Assembly: GCA_002314455.1 (NCBI GenBank)
Contig: DCFZ01000057.1
Coordinates: 6,413-24,770, forward strand
Direction of reading: 5' to 3'
DNA length: 18,358 nucleotides
From: Lentisphaeria bacterium UBA1791
GTDB taxonomy: Bacteria > Verrucomicrobiota > Lentisphaeria > Victivallales > Victivallaceae
Positions 1-6,194 of the stretch are shown piece by piece (positions within the stretch are counted from its first letter, which is position 1; each line of letters starts with the position of its first letter). Position numbers and translations under genes: made by a program. The notes beneath the pieces were generated by a model. It did not search any database and was not told the DNA's origin. It was given only the letters and a program-made list of their open reading frames with translations.

Positions 1-48
1 AGCCCTCTCTTGTCCCCATCACGTCCGCGGCGCCCCCCCCGCCAATGT

Positions 49-95
49 AAAAAAAAGGGGCTGTTGCCTACCGATCAAGGTATTGCAACAGCCCC
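49..95 (-). terminator. Rho-independent terminator of the deacetylase gene
   Basis: A perfect 11-bp stem (57-67 paired with 85-95, GGGGCTGTTGC/GCAACAGCCCC) encloses a 17-nt loop. On the minus strand it is followed by eight T (A-run at 49-56). It lies 14 bases beyond the deacetylase stop codon, the expected place for an intrinsic terminator. Stem and loop closely match the hairpin at 4952-4986 (see findings). Confidence 0.88.
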
Positions 96-109
96 TTCGG
101 GTGGATTTT

Positions 110-991
110 TCAGTCGGCGATCGCCTGACACGCCTGACAGAATTCGAGTCCTTCGGCTTTCATCATTTTGATGAGCTTGTCGAGCTCGCGCGCGGCATAG
201 TCGCCGCAATTTTTGATGATGAAAGGATCGGGCAGCACCGCGCCTTCGCCGGAGTGGATCAACCCTGCCGGCATCGGGGCGAATTCCCACGGGTGCATAT
301 AGAAACAGATGAAAGGCTCCTCACCGCGCTCGGTGCAGTATTTGCAATAGCCGTTGATGTGCTCCATCACGGCGGCGGCGCTTTCGGTACGCCACAAGGG
401 CCACTGATCGAGGTCGCGGCCGTACTGGTCGTGCGATTCCATCGACAAGTCGGCGAAGTTCGGCAGTTCGACGATCTTGAGGTCGCCCTTTTCGAGCCAG
501 TTTTCCTTGCTCGGGTGATAGGGGGTCGTCTGCTTGCGGTAGAAGTACATCGGGTACGTCGCATCCGCCTTGTAGCCGAGGCGCTCCAGCGCGTTGACCA
601 CAGCGGTCGAACCCCACAGCCGCGGGCAGCGGAAACTCGTCGGATGCACGCCGGAAATCTCGGTGACGATCTCGGTCGCAAGTTCGATGCGGTGAACGAC
701 TTCCTCCGGCAACACCGGCATCATGCCGGGAATCTCAAAGAGCGCATCGCCGATCGTTTCGTGAAAGAGCGTGTGGCAACCGATCTCATGACCGGCGTCG
801 CGCACCATTTTCACCATGTCGGGATTGTTTTTCGCCGCGTCGGCGGTGAAGAAAAACGTCGCGCTGATGTCGTTCTTTTTGAGGATCGACAAAATTTTCG
901 GCGTCCCGATGCGGAAGCCGTGATACATACTGGTCCAACTGCCGATATCGGTTTCCATATCGAAACCGAGCACCGCCTGTCTCTTTTTCAT
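110..991 (-). CDS. Polysaccharide deacetylase family protein (NodB-homology, PuuE-like)
   Basis: This 293-residue protein is a metal-dependent carbohydrate esterase 4 / NodB-fold hydrolase. Visible motifs are FDMETD near residue 10 (D11 as candidate catalytic base), HTLFH at 73-77 (the H-x3-H metal-binding pair, preceded by GHEIG), RCPRLWG at 121-127, and MHPWEF at 232-237 (candidate catalytic His). There is no signal peptide or membrane segment, so it should act in the cytoplasm. That favours the PuuE/allantoinase-like branch, whose substrates may be small amides or cell-surface precursors rather than extracellular chitin. The true substrate cannot be read from the sequence. The start is supported by an AGAGGTG ribosome-binding site (998-1004), six bases before the ATG. 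The gene is monocistronic: it has its own promoter and ends in a strong terminator. Family assignment is firm; specificity is not. Confidence 0.9.
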   Translation of the reverse strand: MKKRQAVLGFDMETDIGSWTSMYHGFRIGTPKILSILKKNDISATFFFTADAAKNNPDMVKMVRDAGHEIGCHTLFHETIGDALFEIPGMMPVLPEEVVHRIELATEIVTEISGVHPTSFRCPRLWGSTAVVNALERLGYKADATYPMYFYRKQTTPYHPSKENWLEKGDLKIVELPNFADLSMESHDQYGRDLDQWPLWRTESAAAVMEHINGYCKYCTERGEEPFICFYMHPWEFAPMPAGLIHSGEGAVLPDPFIIKNCGDYAARELDKLIKMMKAEGLEFCQACQAIAD

Positions 992-1048
992 AATCTACAC
1001 CTCTTTCTGGTTTGCCGGATCAACGGCATTAAGTTTAACATTTGTTGT

Positions 1049-1076
1049 AATATAACACATCTCGCGGCAAAGTCAA
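1049..1076 (-). promoter_or_regulatory. Promoter of the deacetylase gene
   Basis: On the minus strand TTGACT (1076-1071) and TATATT (1054-1049) are separated by 16 bp, close to the sigma-70 consensus. It lies about 60 bp before the start codon. The spacer is occupied by the left arm of the inverted repeat at 1052-1119. The assignment comes from consensus matching only. Confidence 0.65.
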
Positions 1077-1119
1077 CTGAATTTAAGACGGGGTTGCTTT
1101 TTTTGCCGCGACGTGTTAT
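1052..1119. repeat. Inverted repeat spanning two divergent promoters
   Basis: The left arm (1052-1071) contains ATAACAC then TCGCGGCAAA. The right arm (1102-1119) contains TTTGCCGCGA then GTGTTAT. The 10-bp and 7-bp blocks are exact reverse complements, with 3 nt between blocks on the left and 1 nt on the right. The arms are 30 bp apart, and each lies inside the -35/-10 spacer of one divergent promoter. It could be a shared operator. It could also be a duplicated promoter core. Confidence 0.6.
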
Positions 1120-1122
1120 TTT
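1094..1122 (+). promoter_or_regulatory. Promoter of the thiC riboswitch transcript
   Basis: TTGCTT (1094-1099) and TATTTT (1117-1122) are spaced by 17 bp and lie just ahead of the TPP aptamer. Transcription would start near 1129, leaving a short leader before the aptamer at about 1140. The right arm of the inverted repeat fills the spacer. Confidence 0.6.
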
Positions 1123-1139
1123 ATGAAAACGAATATTTA

Positions 1140-1225
1140 TGACAGGGGCGCCCGGAGCGGCTGAGAGGGACGATTTCGTCCCGACCCTTTGAACCTGATG
1201 CGGATCATACCGACGAAGGAAGTCA
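1140..1225 (+). ncRNA. TPP riboswitch (THI element) aptamer
   Basis: The leader of thiC carries the hallmark conserved blocks of the thiamin pyrophosphate riboswitch. These are GGGGCGCC (1145-1152), GGCTGAGAGGG (1159-1169), ACCCTTTGAACCTGATG (1184-1200) and CGGATCATACCG followed by GAAGGAA (1201-1221). A short closing P1 stem is visible as TGAC (1140-1143) with GTCA (1222-1225). A small hairpin, GGGACGA/TCGTCCC, forms the variable P3 arm. Binding of TPP should lower thiC expression. The identification rests on sequence and on the gene it precedes, and is very secure. Confidence 0.96.
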
Positions 1226-1227
1226 AG

Positions 1228-1269
1228 AACTCTTTTTCGCTCCGGGAAACCCCCGAAAAAAAAGGAGTT
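1228..1269 (+). promoter_or_regulatory. Riboswitch expression platform sequestering the thiC ribosome-binding site
   Basis: AACTC (1228-1232) can pair with GAGTT (1265-1269), and TTTTTCG (1233-1239) with CGAAAAA (1254-1260). This gives one long hairpin with a 4-nt bulge that buries the AAGGAG site (1262-1267). The ATG follows at 1275. No T-run terminator is seen between aptamer and start codon, so control is most likely at translation initiation. The pairing was drawn by eye, not calculated. Confidence 0.55.
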
Positions 1270-1274
1270 TTCTG

Positions 1275-2573
1275 ATGTCTACCCAGTACCAGCACGCCTG
1301 CAACGGCGTCGTCACGCCGGAAATGGCGCGCGTCGCACAACGCGAGAACCGCACGGAAAAATTCATCCTCAACGAGGTCGCCGCCGGCAGGGCCGTCATC
1401 CCCTGCAACGTGAACCACAAAAATCTCGACCCGACCGGCATCGGGCGGCAACTTTACACCAAGATCAACGCCAACATCGGCAACAGCGCGACCTCAAGTT
1501 GTCCGCACGACGAATTCGTCAAGCTCGAAACGGCGATGCGCTGCGGCGCCGATACGGTGATGGATCTCAGTACGGGCGGCGACATCCAGCTGATCCGGCG
1601 CGCGCTCCTCGCCAAGGCGACGATCCCCGTCGGCACGGTGCCGATCTACGAAGTCGTCGCCCGTTTCGGGGCGAAAAACATCTCGCGTCAGACCCTTTTG
1701 CAGGTCATCGCCGAACAGGCGGAGCAAGGGGTCGATTATATGACGATCCACGCGGGACTCAAACACGCTTACGTGCCGCTCGCCTTAAAGCGCAAACTCG
1801 GCATCGTCAGCCGCGGCGGCGCGTTGCTGGCGGCGCACATGGAGGAAAATCAATGCGAAAACCCGATCTACGAGTGTTTTGACGAAATTCTGGAAATCTG
1901 CCAGAAATACGACGTAACTTTGTCGCTCGGCGACGGATTGCGGCCCGGCTCGCTCGCCGACGCGAGCGACGCGGCGCAATTTGCCGAACTTGAAACGCTG
2001 GGTGAACTGGTTTTCCGCTGTCGTCAAGCGGGCGTTCAGGCGATGGTCGAGGGGCCCGGGCACATTCCCGCGAACGAAATTCAAATGAATATGGAGCGCG
2101 AGCAAATTCTCTGCGGCGACGCGCCGTTTTACATTTTGGGGCCCGTCGTCACCGACTGCGCCCCCGGCTACGACCACCTCGTCGCGGCGATGGGCGGTTT
2201 GCTCGGCGCGATGTACGGGGCGGCGATGCTCTGTTACGTCACCCCAAAAGAACATCTTGGGTTGCCCAACAACGAAGACGTGCACCGCGGCGTGATGGCG
2301 TTCAAGATCGCCGCGCACGCCGCCGACATCGCGCTGAAAAAACCGCAAGCGCAACAGCGCGACGACGCGATCAGCGACGCGCGCGCCGCCTTTGACTGGG
2401 AAAAACAATTTTCCCTCGCGCTCGATCCGAAGCGCGCCCGCGCGTACCGCGCCGAAGCCATCCGGGAAAGCAAAATCGATTCCGACTCAATGCACGGTTC
2501 ACCCTACTGCACAATGTGCGGTCCCGACTTCTGCTCGGTGCGCCTGAGTGCGAAACTGAAAAATAAACAATAG
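1275..2573 (+). CDS. thiC: Phosphomethylpyrimidine synthase ThiC
   Basis: ThiC is a radical-SAM enzyme that rearranges aminoimidazole ribotide into HMP-phosphate, the pyrimidine half of thiamin, in the cytoplasm. The 432-residue product is the short bacterial form; the E. coli type has a longer N-terminal region. Family-typical stretches include ADTVMDLSTGGD, IPVGTVPIYE, DYMTIHAG, SLGDGLRPGS, MVEGPGHIP and ILGPVVTDCAPGYDH. The C-terminal cluster motif is intact: C412, C415 and C420 (CTMCGPDFC), which bind the 4Fe-4S cluster. The start is fixed by AAGGAG at 1262-1267. No other thiamin gene lies next to it, so the thiazole branch must be elsewhere or be salvaged. The TPP riboswitch directly upstream confirms both function and regulation. 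Confidence 0.98.
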   Translation: MSTQYQHACNGVVTPEMARVAQRENRTEKFILNEVAAGRAVIPCNVNHKNLDPTGIGRQLYTKINANIGNSATSSCPHDEFVKLETAMRCGADTVMDLSTGGDIQLIRRALLAKATIPVGTVPIYEVVARFGAKNISRQTLLQVIAEQAEQGVDYMTIHAGLKHAYVPLALKRKLGIVSRGGALLAAHMEENQCENPIYECFDEILEICQKYDVTLSLGDGLRPGSLADASDAAQFAELETLGELVFRCRQAGVQAMVEGPGHIPANEIQMNMEREQILCGDAPFYILGPVVTDCAPGYDHLVAAMGGLLGAMYGAAMLCYVTPKEHLGLPNNEDVHRGVMAFKIAAHAADIALKKPQAQQRDDAISDARAAFDWEKQFSLALDPKRARAYRAEAIRESKIDSDSMHGSPYCTMCGPDFCSVRLSAKLKNKQ

Positions 2574-2580
2574 CCGTTTT

Positions 2581-2609
2581 TTGCATTTACGCAAAATCAG
2601 GTATATATT
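2581..2609 (+). promoter_or_regulatory. Promoter of the HTH-cupin-synthetase gene
   Basis: TTGCAT (2581-2586) and TATATT (2604-2609) are spaced by exactly 17 bp in a strongly AT-rich stretch right after thiC. The start codon is at 2674, leaving a leader of roughly 60 nt. This suggests the gene is transcribed on its own and not simply as a tail of the thiC message. Confidence 0.6.
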
Positions 2610-2673
2610 ATATAAATATATTTTTCGAATCGGGCAAGGAACCCTTTTCGAGCGAAAGAGATCGGAGTGAAAA

Positions 2674-4935
2674 ATGGATAATCAGTTTACACAAACAGGT
2701 AAACGCATCCGGGAAATTCGACAGGTGCTGGATATTCCGGTAGCGGAAATGGCACGAGTTACGGGTGTATCCGAGGCCGAATATCTGGAGCACGAAGAGG
2801 GCAAGATCGACAATCCGTTTGCCTTTCTCTATTTGTGCGCAGAGCGTTTCGGGATCGACGTCAACGACCTCGTCAGCGGCGTCGCGCCGAAACTTTCCTT
2901 TTACAACGTCACCCGTTCCGGGATGGGCTTGCCGATCAAGCGGCGCGAGGAAATGGAGTATTTCCATCTGGCGCCGTTTCTGAAAAACCGCCGCGTCGAT
3001 CCGCTCTTTGTCACGGTTCAGCCGCAGGACGAAAAACTGCCGATCCACCTGACGACCCACAGCGGGCACGAATTCGACTACGTCATCCGCGGCCGTTTGC
3101 GCATTCAGCTCGGCGACAAGATCGAAGTGTTGAATCCGGGCGACAGCGTTTTGCACGATTCGTCGCACCCGCACGGGATGGTCGCCGCCGGCAACAAGCC
3201 GTGCGACTTCCTCGCGATCGTCATGAAAGGCGACGGCGGCACGCTCGAAGAAGTCGAAGTCGCGCCGCACAAGATCGATACACGCAACGATTACGATTTC
3301 ATCTACCGCAAGTTCATGAGCGAGACGCTCGATGACAACGGGCATCTGCAGGCGGTCGATTACCACTATCCGGAAAACTTCAACTTCGCCTACGACGTCG
3401 TCGACGCGCTGGCGGCGAAGTGCCCCAACAAGGTGGCGCTTCACTGGATCAGCCGCGACCACGAGGAAAAGATTTTCACTTTCAAGCAGATTTCCGAACT
3501 CTCGTCGCAGGCGGCGAACTACCTCGTTTCGCTCGGCATCAAAAAGGGCGATCGCGTGATGATGGTGCTGCGCCGCCACTGGCAGTTCTGGGTGCTCCAG
3601 ATCGCGCTCCACAAGATCGGGGCGACGGCGGTGCTCGCCGTCAATCAGCTTTTGAAGCACGATTTCACCTATCGTTTCGACCGCGCCGGCGTCAAGGCGA
3701 TCATCTGCACCGCCTACGGCGACGTGATGAAAGAAGCCGACGCCGCGGCGGCGGAATCCTCGACCGTCAAGATCAAGATCGGCGTCAACGGCACGCTCCC
3801 GGGCTGGCTCGATTTCAACGCCCAGCTCGAACTTTACAGCGACAAATTCAAGCGTCCCGCCGACCTCAAAGCGACCGACCCGATGCTGATGTTTTTCTCG
3901 AGCGGCACGACGGGATATCCCAAGATCGTCGCCCACAGTTTCAGCTATCCGCTCGGCCACATCATCACCGCGCGCTGGTGGCAAAACGTCAACCCCGACG
4001 GATTGCATCTGACGATTTCCGACACCGGCTGGGCAAAGGCGATGTGGGGCAAGCTCTACGGGCAGTGGCTCTGCGAAACCGGCATTTTCGTGTACGATTT
4101 CGACCGCTTCGACGCCGCCGACATCATGCCGCTCTTTGCCAAGTGCCACATCACGACGTTTTGCGCGCCGCCGACGATGTACCGCTTTTTCATCCGAGAA
4201 GATCTGTCGAAATACGATTTCTCGTCGCTGGAAAACGCCTGCATCGCGGGCGAAGCGCTCAATCCGGAAGTCTTTTATCAATTCCAGAAAGCGAGTAAAC
4301 TTAAGATGATGGAAGGTTTCGGTCAAACCGAAAGCACCGTCATTTTGGGCAACTTCGTCGGCATGGAGCCGAAACCGGGCTCGATGGGGAAGCCTTCGCC
4401 GCTCTATCAGGTGGCGTTGCTCGACCACGACGGCAACCCGGTGCCGACCGGCGAGACCGGCGAGATCTGCGTCAAAACTGAACCGCATCAGACGCCGGGA
4501 CTTTTCTTCCAGTACTTCAACGATCCCGAAGCGACCGCTTCGGCGTGGCACGACGGCTATTACCACACCGGCGATACGGCGTGGATGGATGAGGACGGCT
4601 ACTACTGGTACGTCGGCCGCATCGACGATCTCATCAAGTCCAGCGGCTACCGCATCGGTCCGTTTGAGATCGAAAACGTGCTGATGGAATTACCCTACGT
4701 CCTCGAATGCGCCGTGGTCGGCGTGCCGGATGAAACACGCGGACAGTTGGTCAAGGCATTCATCGTGCTGACCAAAGACAAAACACCGAGCGAGGAATTG
4801 AAAACGGAAATCCAGGATTATGTCAAACATAATACCGCTCCTTACAAATATCCCCGCAAAATCGACTTCATCGAGTCGATGCCCAAAACGCCGAGCGGCA
4901 AGATCCGCCGCAGCGAACTGCGCAAAATCTACTGA
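2674..4935 (+). CDS. XRE HTH-cupin-AMP-forming acyl-CoA synthetase fusion
   Basis: This 753-residue protein has three parts. Residues about 8-68 form an XRE/Cro-type helix-turn-helix (GKRIREIRQVLDIPVAEMAR). Residues about 105-187 form a cupin (H129, H132, E133, PGD at 155-157, HPH at 165-167). Residues about 235-753 form a full adenylate-forming enzyme. Its active-site motifs are complete: P-loop SSGTTGYPK at 409-417, EGFGQTES at 547-554, TGD at 632-634, hinge GRIDDLIKSSGYR at 648-660, and the catalytic lysine K743 in TPSGKIRR. The enzyme part should convert a carboxylic acid, ATP and CoA to acyl-CoA, AMP and PPi; the acid is unknown. HTH plus cupin is the architecture of small-ligand-responsive repressors, so the protein may sense the acid it activates. 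Start: GGAG at 2664-2667, six bases before the ATG. There is no frame break, so the fusion is real in this sequence. Confidence 0.92.
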   Translation: MDNQFTQTGKRIREIRQVLDIPVAEMARVTGVSEAEYLEHEEGKIDNPFAFLYLCAERFGIDVNDLVSGVAPKLSFYNVTRSGMGLPIKRREEMEYFHLAPFLKNRRVDPLFVTVQPQDEKLPIHLTTHSGHEFDYVIRGRLRIQLGDKIEVLNPGDSVLHDSSHPHGMVAAGNKPCDFLAIVMKGDGGTLEEVEVAPHKIDTRNDYDFIYRKFMSETLDDNGHLQAVDYHYPENFNFAYDVVDALAAKCPNKVALHWISRDHEEKIFTFKQISELSSQAANYLVSLGIKKGDRVMMVLRRHWQFWVLQIALHKIGATAVLAVNQLLKHDFTYRFDRAGVKAIICTAYGDVMKEADAAAAESSTVKIKIGVNGTLPGWLDFNAQLELYSDKFKRPADLKATDPMLMFFSSGTTGYPKIVAHSFSYPLGHIITARWWQNVNPDGLHLTISDTGWAKAMWGKLYGQWLCETGIFVYDFDRFDAADIMPLFAKCHITTFCAPPTMYRFFIREDLSKYDFSSLENACIAGEALNPEVFYQFQKASKLKMMEGFGQTESTVILGNFVGMEPKPGSMGKPSPLYQVALLDHDGNPVPTGETGEICVKTEPHQTPGLFFQYFNDPEATASAWHDGYYHTGDTAWMDEDGYYWYVGRIDDLIKSSGYRIGPFEIENVLMELPYVLECAVVGVPDETRGQLVKAFIVLTKDKTPSEELKTEIQDYVKHNTAPYKYPRKIDFIESMPKTPSGKIRRSELRKIY

Positions 4936-4943
4936 TCGGAAAC

Positions 4944-4993
4944 AAAAAAATGGCTGTTGCAAAACCTTGACCGGCAAGCAACAGCCTTTTTTT
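4944..4993 (+). terminator. Rho-independent terminator of the synthetase gene
   Basis: A 9-bp stem GGCTGTTGC (4952-4960) / GCAACAGCC (4978-4986) encloses a 17-nt loop and is followed by seven T (4987-4993). An A-run at 4944-4950 could extend the stem. It starts 8 bases after the stop codon. The element matches the minus-strand terminator at 49-95 in the whole stem and most of the loop. Confidence 0.92.
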
Positions 4994-5031
4994 GCCCTTT
5001 GATCTCGCATTAGCGGACGTGATAGAAACAA

Positions 5032-5055
5032 GAGGGGGCGTTCACGCCGCCCCTC
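5032..5055 (-). terminator. Probable terminator of the HlyD-type gene
   Basis: GAGGGG (5032-5037) pairs with CCCCTC (5050-5055), with an inner GCG/CGC pairing and a short loop. On the minus strand the hairpin is followed by the T-rich stretch TTGTTTCT. It sits about 30 bases beyond the stop codon at 5084 and faces the terminator of the convergent synthetase gene. Confidence 0.55.
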
Positions 5056-5083
5056 CCGTTGGTCGGGCATGCAAATTACCTTG

Positions 5084-6118
5084 TTACTCCACGTCGATTT
5101 CCAACTGCCCCATCGCGTTGCAGGGAAGCGGTTCCGGCGTCGAGACCAAAACGCACTGGACGAGATAGAGCGAACGGTCGCCGTAAGAGGAGTGCGTCTT
5201 TTTGACCCGGAAAGGCCTCACCTGCGGGAAACCCTTTTTTTCGCAGTCAAAGCAGTTGGTGCGGAAGCGGTAAACCTCGCCGACCTTGACGTATTGCACG
5301 TCGCGCTCGTCAAAGTAACAGTAAACCTTGGTGCCCCGGGTGTGATCGTGGACTTCCGCCGCGACGGTGCCGGCGGAGTCGTAATCGTTGAGCGTATCGG
5401 AACAGACTTCCACAATGCCGTCATAGGGGGCGACGATCTTGTAATATTTTCCATCTTCCTCGACCAGCGCGAGCTGGCGACGCAAGACCTCGAGATGCCG
5501 TTCCGCCGCCGTCAATTCCTGTTGCTGAATGTTGATGTAAAGCGGCGCCATACCGGCTTCCAGACGCTCGATATCCTGCGCGTAATTGAGCTCGGTGTAT
5601 TCCGCATCTTTCGTTTCCTGCGTCTTTTCGCGATAGGAAAGATCGGAAATGATCTGTTTTTCGTGCAGTTTCTCGTAAACCTGCTGTTCGTGGCGCAATC
5701 GGGCGGCGCGCGTTTGCGCGGCGTGATATTTGTTGGCGAGGTTGCGGTACTCGCTGGGGGTGGGGTCGATGGTCGTGAGTTGAAGATTGAATTTTTTCAG
5801 TGCGACGACCTCTTCCTGATCCACTACCGCATCGCGCGCCGCCTGCAATTTGACGCGCCACTCGTAGTCATCGTACTCCAGAATGACGTCGCCTTTTTTG
5901 ACGCGGTCCCCGGTGTAGAAATTGATTTTGGTAACAAAACCCGCATATTTATTGCGCAATGAAACCATGCCGAAACCGCGCACAAAGCCGACGCCGGAAA
6001 CGACTTTTTTGGGCTTGTTTTTCGCCTGTTGCGCCCCCCAAAGCCACACCGCGCCGACCACGAGCGCACCCAGCGCAAACGCGCCGCATCCGGCGAGCGC
6101 GAGCTTTTTCCAATTCAT
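5084..6118 (-). CDS. HlyD-family membrane fusion / periplasmic adaptor protein
   Basis: The 344-residue protein has an N-terminal membrane anchor (about residues 6-28). A first half-lipoyl segment follows (GFVTKINFYTGDRVKKGDVI, 60-79). A long charged helical region (about 90-220) is expected to form the coiled-coil hairpin. The second half-lipoyl segment is YYKIVAPYDGIVEV (225-238), and a beta-barrel region completes the protein. This order is typical of adaptors that link an inner-membrane pump to the periplasm or outer membrane in type I, MacA or RND systems. An unusual CxxC (C289, C292) lies in the barrel part. No ABC, RND or outer-membrane partner is in the window, so its pump is unknown. 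Start: GGGGTG 4 bases before the ATG. It lies 76 bp after the glycosidase-like gene on the same strand, and a hairpin sits between them. Confidence 0.85.
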   Translation of the reverse strand: MNWKKLALAGCGAFALGALVVGAVWLWGAQQAKNKPKKVVSGVGFVRGFGMVSLRNKYAGFVTKINFYTGDRVKKGDVILEYDDYEWRVKLQAARDAVVDQEEVVALKKFNLQLTTIDPTPSEYRNLANKYHAAQTRAARLRHEQQVYEKLHEKQIISDLSYREKTQETKDAEYTELNYAQDIERLEAGMAPLYINIQQQELTAAERHLEVLRRQLALVEEDGKYYKIVAPYDGIVEVCSDTLNDYDSAGTVAAEVHDHTRGTKVYCYFDERDVQYVKVGEVYRFRTNCFDCEKKGFPQVRPFRVKKTHSSYGDRSLYLVQCVLVSTPEPLPCNAMGQLEIDVE

Positions 6119-6148
6119 TTCACACCCCGTTCAAATATCAGACTTCAC

Positions 6149-6178
6149 GGATGCACCCTCGAAGCCGAGGATGCATCC
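6149..6178 (-). terminator. Strong intergenic hairpin after the glycosidase-like gene
   Basis: Two 13-nt arms (6149-6161 and 6166-6178) pair around a 4-nt loop. The single irregular pair is C-A on the plus strand but G-U in a minus-strand RNA, so it folds better in the message of the upstream gene. No T-run follows on that strand. It may be a terminator of another type, an attenuator or an RNA-stabilising 3' hairpin rather than a classic intrinsic terminator. Confidence 0.45.
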
Positions 6179-6194
6179 ATCTTTTAACGCGACG

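Noticed and set aside
1..48. A gene at the left edge of the window
   Set aside because: The stretch is short, C-rich and has no convincing frame. Nothing beyond the terminator's T-run can be supported.
2579..2596. Small hairpin TTTTGC/GCAAAA after thiC as a terminator
   Set aside because: The stem is only 6 bp, AT-rich and without a following T-run, and it overlaps the -35 region of the next promoter.
2608..4566. A 652-codon open frame on the minus strand
   Set aside because: It is antisense to the HTH-cupin-synthetase gene, whose motifs are complete, and it has no recognisable domain.
6087..6118. Lipobox-like LAGC near the start of the HlyD-type protein
   Set aside because: Only about five hydrophobic residues precede the cysteine and the hydrophobic stretch continues well past it. 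A membrane anchor fits better than a lipoprotein signal.
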